Shown: positions 58,513-64,000 of the stretch, piece after piece
How the letters are laid out: every line of letters starts with the position of its first letter
How positions within the stretch are numbered: the stretch's first letter is position 1
NCBI GenBank assembly: GCA_003255025.1
Contig: QANY01000011.1
Coordinates: 186,001-250,000, forward strand
Length of the DNA stretch: 64,000 bases
Source: Datisca glomerata
Taxonomy: Eukaryota; Streptophyta; Magnoliopsida; Cucurbitales; Datiscaceae
Reading direction: 5' to 3'
The notes under the pieces: generated by a model
Database searches by the model: none
What the model was told of the DNA's origin: nothing
The model's input: only the letters and a program-made list of their open reading frames with translations
Made by a program: the position numbers and the translations under genes

Positions 58513-61219
58513 TCATTTGCAAGATTTCATAATCAAATATAGCAACAATGGATAAAAGGATTCAGATGGATTTAAGCATGGCCACCGACGAGAAGGCTTC
58601 CTCGTATTCTATACCTTCTTTTTGAGTGTAGCTCTTGGCTACCAGCCTAGCTTTGAGTGACTCTACATTTTCATCTGGACCTCTTTTCTTCATATAGATC
58701 TATTTGTATCCTACGGGGTTTACCCCTTCATGAAGCTCTACAAGTTTTCAGACTCCGTTCAAGTACATCGAATGTATCTCAACGTTCATGGCTTCTTGCC
58801 ATAAGTTTGATTCAGGACATGCCATGGCCTCTGAGTAGGAGACCGGTTCATCAAGGTCCTCATCTGAGACAACTGTCAAAGATTCTCGATAGGACATATA
58901 CCTTTCAGGTTGTCTCATAACCCTCCCGCTACGTTGAGACTCCATGGGCTCTGGCTCCTGGTATGGTTCTTCCATTATTAAAGCAGAAACAATTTCTGAT
59001 TGGAGAGTCGGTGTCCTCCCACTCAATAATTCTTCTAGCATAAATGTGCTTCTCGGATGTACACTTTTAATGTAATCTTGTTCAAGAAAATGAGCATTCG
59101 TGCTAACGAATTTTTTCTGGTCAGTCGTACTGTAGAAGATGTACCTTTTCGTTCCTTTAGGATATCCTACGAACATGAATAATTCTGAACAATGGCCAAC
59201 TTGTCTGTCTTCGATTTTAGAACATGTGTTGGGAAATCTCATATTTTAAAATGGTTAATAGATGACATTTGTTCATACCATCTTTCATATGGTGTACAGG
59301 GCACCATCTTCAGTGGAACTTGGTTCAGAATATATGCCGCTGCTTCCAAGGCATATCCCATAAGGAATTTGAGATTGATGAGGATTTAACCATATCCATT
59401 AGAGTTTGATTCCTTCTCTCTGGCACACCATTTTGCTGTGACATACTAGGTGCTGTAAGCTGAGAAAGAATATTTTCTTCGTTAAGAAAAAGTCTTCAAA
59501 CTCTCCTTGCAAGTACTCTCCACGACGATTGGATCGTAGTGTTTTGATTTATTTTTCTAATTGCTTTTCAACCAATGCCTTATACTCTTTGAACTTTTCA
59601 AAGGTTTCAGACTTTTGGCGCATTAGATAAACATGACCAAAACGTGAGTAGACATCAGTGAAGGTTACAAAGTATTCAAAACCTCATCTTTCTTGGATAT
59701 TCAATGGCTCACATACATCACTATGTATGAGTTCAAGGCATTGAATGGCTCTTTCACATTTTGCTGAAAAAGGTTTCTTGGTCATTTTCCCTTCTATACA
59801 GGATTCACATGTGAGTAGTGATTCCACACTTAAAGTTTGCAAATGACAATCCTTCACAAGTCTTTTAATCCTGTCCAGGCTAATATGGTCAAGGCGTAAG
59901 TGCTACAAATAGGTTAGATCGGTTGAGTTATACTTCAAGCTTTTACTATCCCTTTGTGAATCATTATTCACTTCAGTTCCATATATAATTGGAATTATTG
60001 GTTTTACGTGAAACAATTTATTAGACATGTGTGCAACAGTAATTAAGCATTCATTTCTAAAAATACCAATATCTTTATCAATGAATTTAAGATCAAATCC
60101 TTGCTCAATTAATGCACCAATAGAAATAAGATTCTTCCAAAAAACTGGGATATAATAAACATCACGTAAAATAATAAAATGTTTCTCAAAATATATTTTA
60201 AAAGTTCCCGAAGACACGACTGATACTAGTGCTCCACTACCCCAACGAAAGTTGTACTCACCCTCGTCAAGCTTTTTCACTTCCCTGAACCCCTGTAGGG
60301 AGCAATAAATATGGTTAGTAACTGTAGAGTCTACAATCAAAGAAAAAGTAGAGTCAGCTACATAACAGGTCTAAGTAACCATTACTATACTTTTAGATCC
60401 CAACCATTTGAGATACTCTGGGAAGTTATATTTCCAATGACCAGCACCTCCACAATGATGCCACTTGTTTTTTGACTTGTCTACTCTCATGATGGTCTTG
60501 CCTTTGGGAATTCTCGGCTTCTGCTTATTCGCTTTCCTTGGACCTTTTCTTTGTTTCTTCTTAGAGCCAGAGGTTTAAGGCTTTATTTCTATAAAGTTAA
60601 CCTTTCCAGACTTCCTCTTGCCCTTCAGAAACAGAGTCTCAGCTACTTGCAACTTCTTCATGAACTCAGGAAGTGAGCACTTTAGCTTATTCATTGGATA
60701 ATTAAGCTTGAAGTTCTCAAAGGTGCTACGTAAAATCTCTAGGATCATATCCACCTGAGTCTCACCATCAACGTCAGCACCCATGATCTCCATCTCATTC
60801 AGATAAATTATGATCAACATCATATGTTCTCTGACAGGGGTTTCAGGTTCCATCCTGCAGTTCATGAAGTTATGTACAGTTTTCTGTCTCACTTGATGAC
60901 CCTGATCTTTGAAAATTTCGGTGATGTTCAACATCATATCAACGCTGGTCTCTAAGTTATGATGTTGTTGTTGCAACACATTGCTAATAGATGCGAAGAT
61001 GTAACATCTGACGATCTTATCAGAACGCAACCAAGAAGCACAAGCATCATTTTTCTTTTGAGTCGATTCAGAAATAAGCTCAAGGAAACAAGGGGTAGTG
61101 AGCACGAACTTGTGCTTTTCTTTCGTCATCACGATATCAAGTTTTTGTTTCCAATCCACATAATTTTCACTAGTAAATTTGTTCACGTTAAGAATAGTTG
61201 AGAAATGGGATAACGACAT
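58513..61219 (-). pseudogene. third Ty1/copia relic: gag to RT N-terminus
   Basis: Read right to left. A 214-residue open gag (61219-60575) starts M-S-L-S-H-F-S and has the UBN2-like E-N-Y-x-x-W region. Zinc-knuckle remains follow near 60470. The protease start (60340) has D-S-T where D-S-G is expected, then a gag-pre-integrase region. Integrase fragments lie around 59800-59250. The C-terminal integrase/RT linker is open for 164 residues (59242-58748: F-V-G-Y-P-K-G-T, N-A-H-F-L-E-Q-D-Y, R-S-G-R-V-M-R-Q-P). RT N-terminal words run to D-Y-E-I near 58515, where the other element's LTR begins. It differs in wording from the copia at 55940, so it is a separate family. Confidence 0.88.
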
Positions 61220-62845
61220 GATTATTGAAAATAATAAATAAAACGATGGAAATAAATGCTCAATTGTTTAGGAAAGTATGATGCATGATTTAACTATTTA
61301 AATATTTAAAAATCAATAAAAAAATATTTCCTCCATAATGTTACGATAAAAAATGATAGCTTGTCTCATTAAGGGATGAAATCCAAACTATCTCTTATCG
61401 CATCGAGACTCTTTTTGTTTGGTTAACACTCAAATGTCTCCACATCTTGATTAACCAATCACAAATGGTTTTGGTCACCTTATCTCCATTGACTAGCTCC
61501 TAAGTGGGGATTTCAATGTGCTTCAGTCTAAGTGTTTAACCAACGTATCGACTCATAAAATATTTTTTGGACTCACAGTCTGTCTATGAGATGGTCCTGG
61601 CCCACCACTTCCTTTAGAAGTTTTAGCTTCTTAAGCAACTCGATAACTCAAAGTGACACGACTCCTAAGTTTCTCCCATTGAAGAGGGGACCGCTATGGG
61701 TGGTTTCAAACTATTCCTCGTGGCAAGATCAAGTTCACGTTGGAGACCTTAGGAACGTTTCAACGTAAACAACCCTCCCATTTAGTTTTAAAAAAATTTG
61801 GATTCTTTGTTGTTTTTCAAAATATAACTTTTATTAATTTGAAAAATGTGATGAAATTTATAAATCATTATTTAATTTTAAATCCCAATTTAAAATCATA
61901 ACCACTATAAAATTACAATTAATCTACAATGATACATGTACATGCTACTTGATAATTTGATATGGGCACATTCCTAGTTTTATATAGCATGTTATATGAT
62001 GATTCGTGATCAAAATTAAATCATACATTTAAAATTAGCCTCCCTATTGGCTCATTTTTAATTACAACCCAAAAGATAAATTAATTACAAATTAATTTAC
62101 AAATCTTCATGACGTCTGTAATTGTCTATTTGTCCTTCAAGTTGTTCCACCACTTTATAACTCTTTACAAAAGTCCATTCCCATTTTAAAATCAAATTTA
62201 AAATTTAAAATTCAAATTTAAAATTCAAAATTGAAAATTGAAAATTCATAATTCAAATTTCAAAAATTTAAAATTTAAAATTTGGTTAAAACTCTTTAAT
62301 TAAGGAAAACTATTTTCCTAATTAAATAATCTCATTAATTATCCTCTTTTTTTTTAAAACAAAACAAAAGATAAAAAGATAACATTGATAATTGTCTTTT
62401 GAATTCAAAATTCAAAATTCAAAAGATAAAAAGATAAAATAGATAATTATCTTTGAATTCAAAATTATCTTTTATCCATTTAAAATTTTAAATTTAAAAG
62501 ATAAAAAAATAGGATAAGGGTTATTGCAAAACATCACGGAGTTTCCTAAACTTTAATTGTTATCACCTAGGGTTTCATAAACCCTAGTCACCAAGCAGAG
62601 CACGAGAATGAACAGTGGCAGCGACGGGCACCAGATTAGTACCTCGGCCGCGCTAGAACAGTAACTCTGACGCGAACTGTAACTTCGGTGTGAACAATAA
62701 TTCCAGCGTTAATAGTAATTTCACGTGAACAGTGCATTTCGACGACTTCTCGGTGGCTGTCCGGTGACTTCTCGATAGCGATTCTAGCAGTTTCCGGTGA
62801 CGGTATCGAGGCGACAATGATTTTACATCGAATTTATAAAATTAC
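61220..62845 (-). other. copia untranslated leader and spacer
   Basis: Lies between the gag start and the primer-binding site of the third copia. No gene. It includes an AATTTAAAATTCAAAATT-type simple-sequence patch (62190-62290) and a GC-richer patch at 62590-62810. Confidence 0.5.
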
Positions 62846-63176
62846 AATTTCTGCAAAAAAAATTACATAAGATCTTATGCCTCAAATCCGGCATACATAA
62901 ATTCTAAACTGAAATAAAACTGCCTAGAGCCAATAGTTAGGGATCCAATCACATAATACATTCAAAACAGTTTTGAACATACCATACGAAATCATATGCC
63001 AATATTAAAATTTATGCAACAAAATAAATTACATAAGATCCTATGCCTCAAATCCAGCGTACATCAATTCTAAACTGAAATAAAACTGCCTAGAGCCAAT
63101 AGTTAGGGATCCAATCACATAACACATTCAAAATAGTTTTGAACATACCATACAAAATCATATGCTAATATCCACA
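62846..63176. repeat. 166-bp tandem duplication
   Basis: Two units, aligned at AATTACATAAGATC (62861 and 63027). They are nearly identical over GCCTAGAGCCAATAGTTAGG and the following ATCCAATCACATAA, so the duplication is young compared with the surrounding decay. Confidence 0.9.
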
Positions 63177-63225
63177 AAATTCACGATACGTTCGTTTCAA
63201 ATATCAATATGCATAATCAAGAACC

Positions 63226-64000
63226 TCGCTCTGATAACATTTGTTAGGAACATAAGTTTGAACCACGAATGGTTCGTGGGCGGAATATTAATTTTTTTTT
63301 CCAATTAACTTATTTAATCAAATTGAATAACATAAAATCAAGTAACGTGCGATTATGCATATGAGACATTAAACGAGAAGATAAGGTTAGAAATAATTTT
63401 TTCACCTATACTTTATATCGGAGAATTTTTGAACTGGCGGAATTCCTTTGAGCATTCTTTAAGCTTCGGAATCCAGATCATGCACCTGAACTCCAAGAAT
63501 GATTTGTACATTTCATCCACCAACAACCACCCGTCAATTTCAGAAATATATCTCACGAGAATTTTGTATAGGAATTTGAGTATGGGCGCTTAAAACGATT
63601 AAAGAAGAAACATAAACATTTTCTCCTTCAATATAATTTTCGGCAGAAACTCGGAAGGAGGGTAAAACATTTTTCTCCTTTTGCTTTGTAAACAAGCAAC
63701 TGTATCTTATCCCCGATCTATCTACAATCAGACTACTATTAGATATTTATAAAATATATTTTTGATATTTGCAAATATTTCTATATATTTTTAAATTTCT
63801 AAAAAATTACCCCGTATATTCATAACTGCATAAAATTGTAATATTCCCTAGAGTTTGAGTTATATCGAGATTCATCAATCTAATTGATAAATTAATTGAT
63901 CATTATCAATTAATTAGTTAATTTTTTATTTATTAAATATCTAATAATTAGAAAATAATAAACTAATTAATTTAAATATATAAAATCACACTTAAATAAT
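63226..64000 (-). mobile_element. primer-binding site and 5' LTR of the third copia
   Basis: The minus strand reads TGTTATCAGAGCGAGG (63240-63225), one mismatch in its first 12 bases from the TGGTATCAGAGC primer-binding site. It is preceded by the LTR end ...TCCTAACA (TGTTAGGAAC on plus at 63242). The LTR extends to and probably past the window edge. Orientation agrees with the gag at 61219. Confidence 0.7.

Overview
This window looks like nuclear DNA of a eudicot plant. It is AT-rich, its genes have short exons split by GT-AG introns, and most of it is plant-type transposable elements (Ty1/copia, Ty3/gypsy Tat and chromovirus lineages, L1-type LINE, PIF/Harbinger, CACTA, MULE-like and foldback DNA elements, a tRNA-derived SINE). 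The repeat flavour suggests an asterid, but that is only a guess. No bacterial-type operons, CRISPR arrays or intact RNA genes were seen.

Only two host genes are convincing, and they lie tail to tail at 30.1-36.6 kb. On the plus strand is an eight-exon gene for the minor-spliceosome protein RBM48 (30137-32509, 222 aa, every splice junction keeps frame). On the minus strand is a three-coding-exon gene for a BOI-type RING E3 ubiquitin ligase (35297-33140, 338 aa) with at least one 5'-UTR intron. About 630 bp separates the two stop codons.

Left flank (1-30 kb): copia RT relic (1-840, minus); Tat-type gypsy pol relic (2.9-4.9 kb, plus); a two-part degenerate tandem array (6.0-6.8 kb); a chromovirus LTR relic (7.7-8.2 kb); an LTR-like block (8.8-9.5 kb); half of a long-TIR element (10.6 kb); a decayed LINE (11-13.6 kb); a CACTA terminus (15.08 kb); a deleted Tat element with two LTRs and an antisense multi-exon coiled-coil gene relic (15.4-19.9 kb); a complete long-TIR element (21.2-22.0 kb); a copia relic containing an N gap (23.8-27.2 kb); a SINE with a target duplication (27.26-27.38 kb); and a 1.4-kb foldback element made of two ~700-bp arms (27.44-28.84 kb).

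Right flank (37-64 kb): 6 kb of very AT-rich DNA with no recognisable gene; a 2.76-kb PIF/Harbinger element with TTA target duplications, a broken transposase and a large CT-rich minisatellite (43.3-46.0 kb); a chromovirus 3' end with its LTR (46.5-47.3 kb); and a nested copia complex from 49.6 kb to the window end. In that complex an element with ~2-kb LTRs sits inside the integrase of an older minus-strand copia. Part of the complex is inverted, so the missing part of its truncated right LTR lies upside down 3 kb away. A third copia (minus) supplies gag, protease and integrase remains and its 5' LTR at the right edge. All element-encoded proteins seen here carry stops, frameshifts or deletions.
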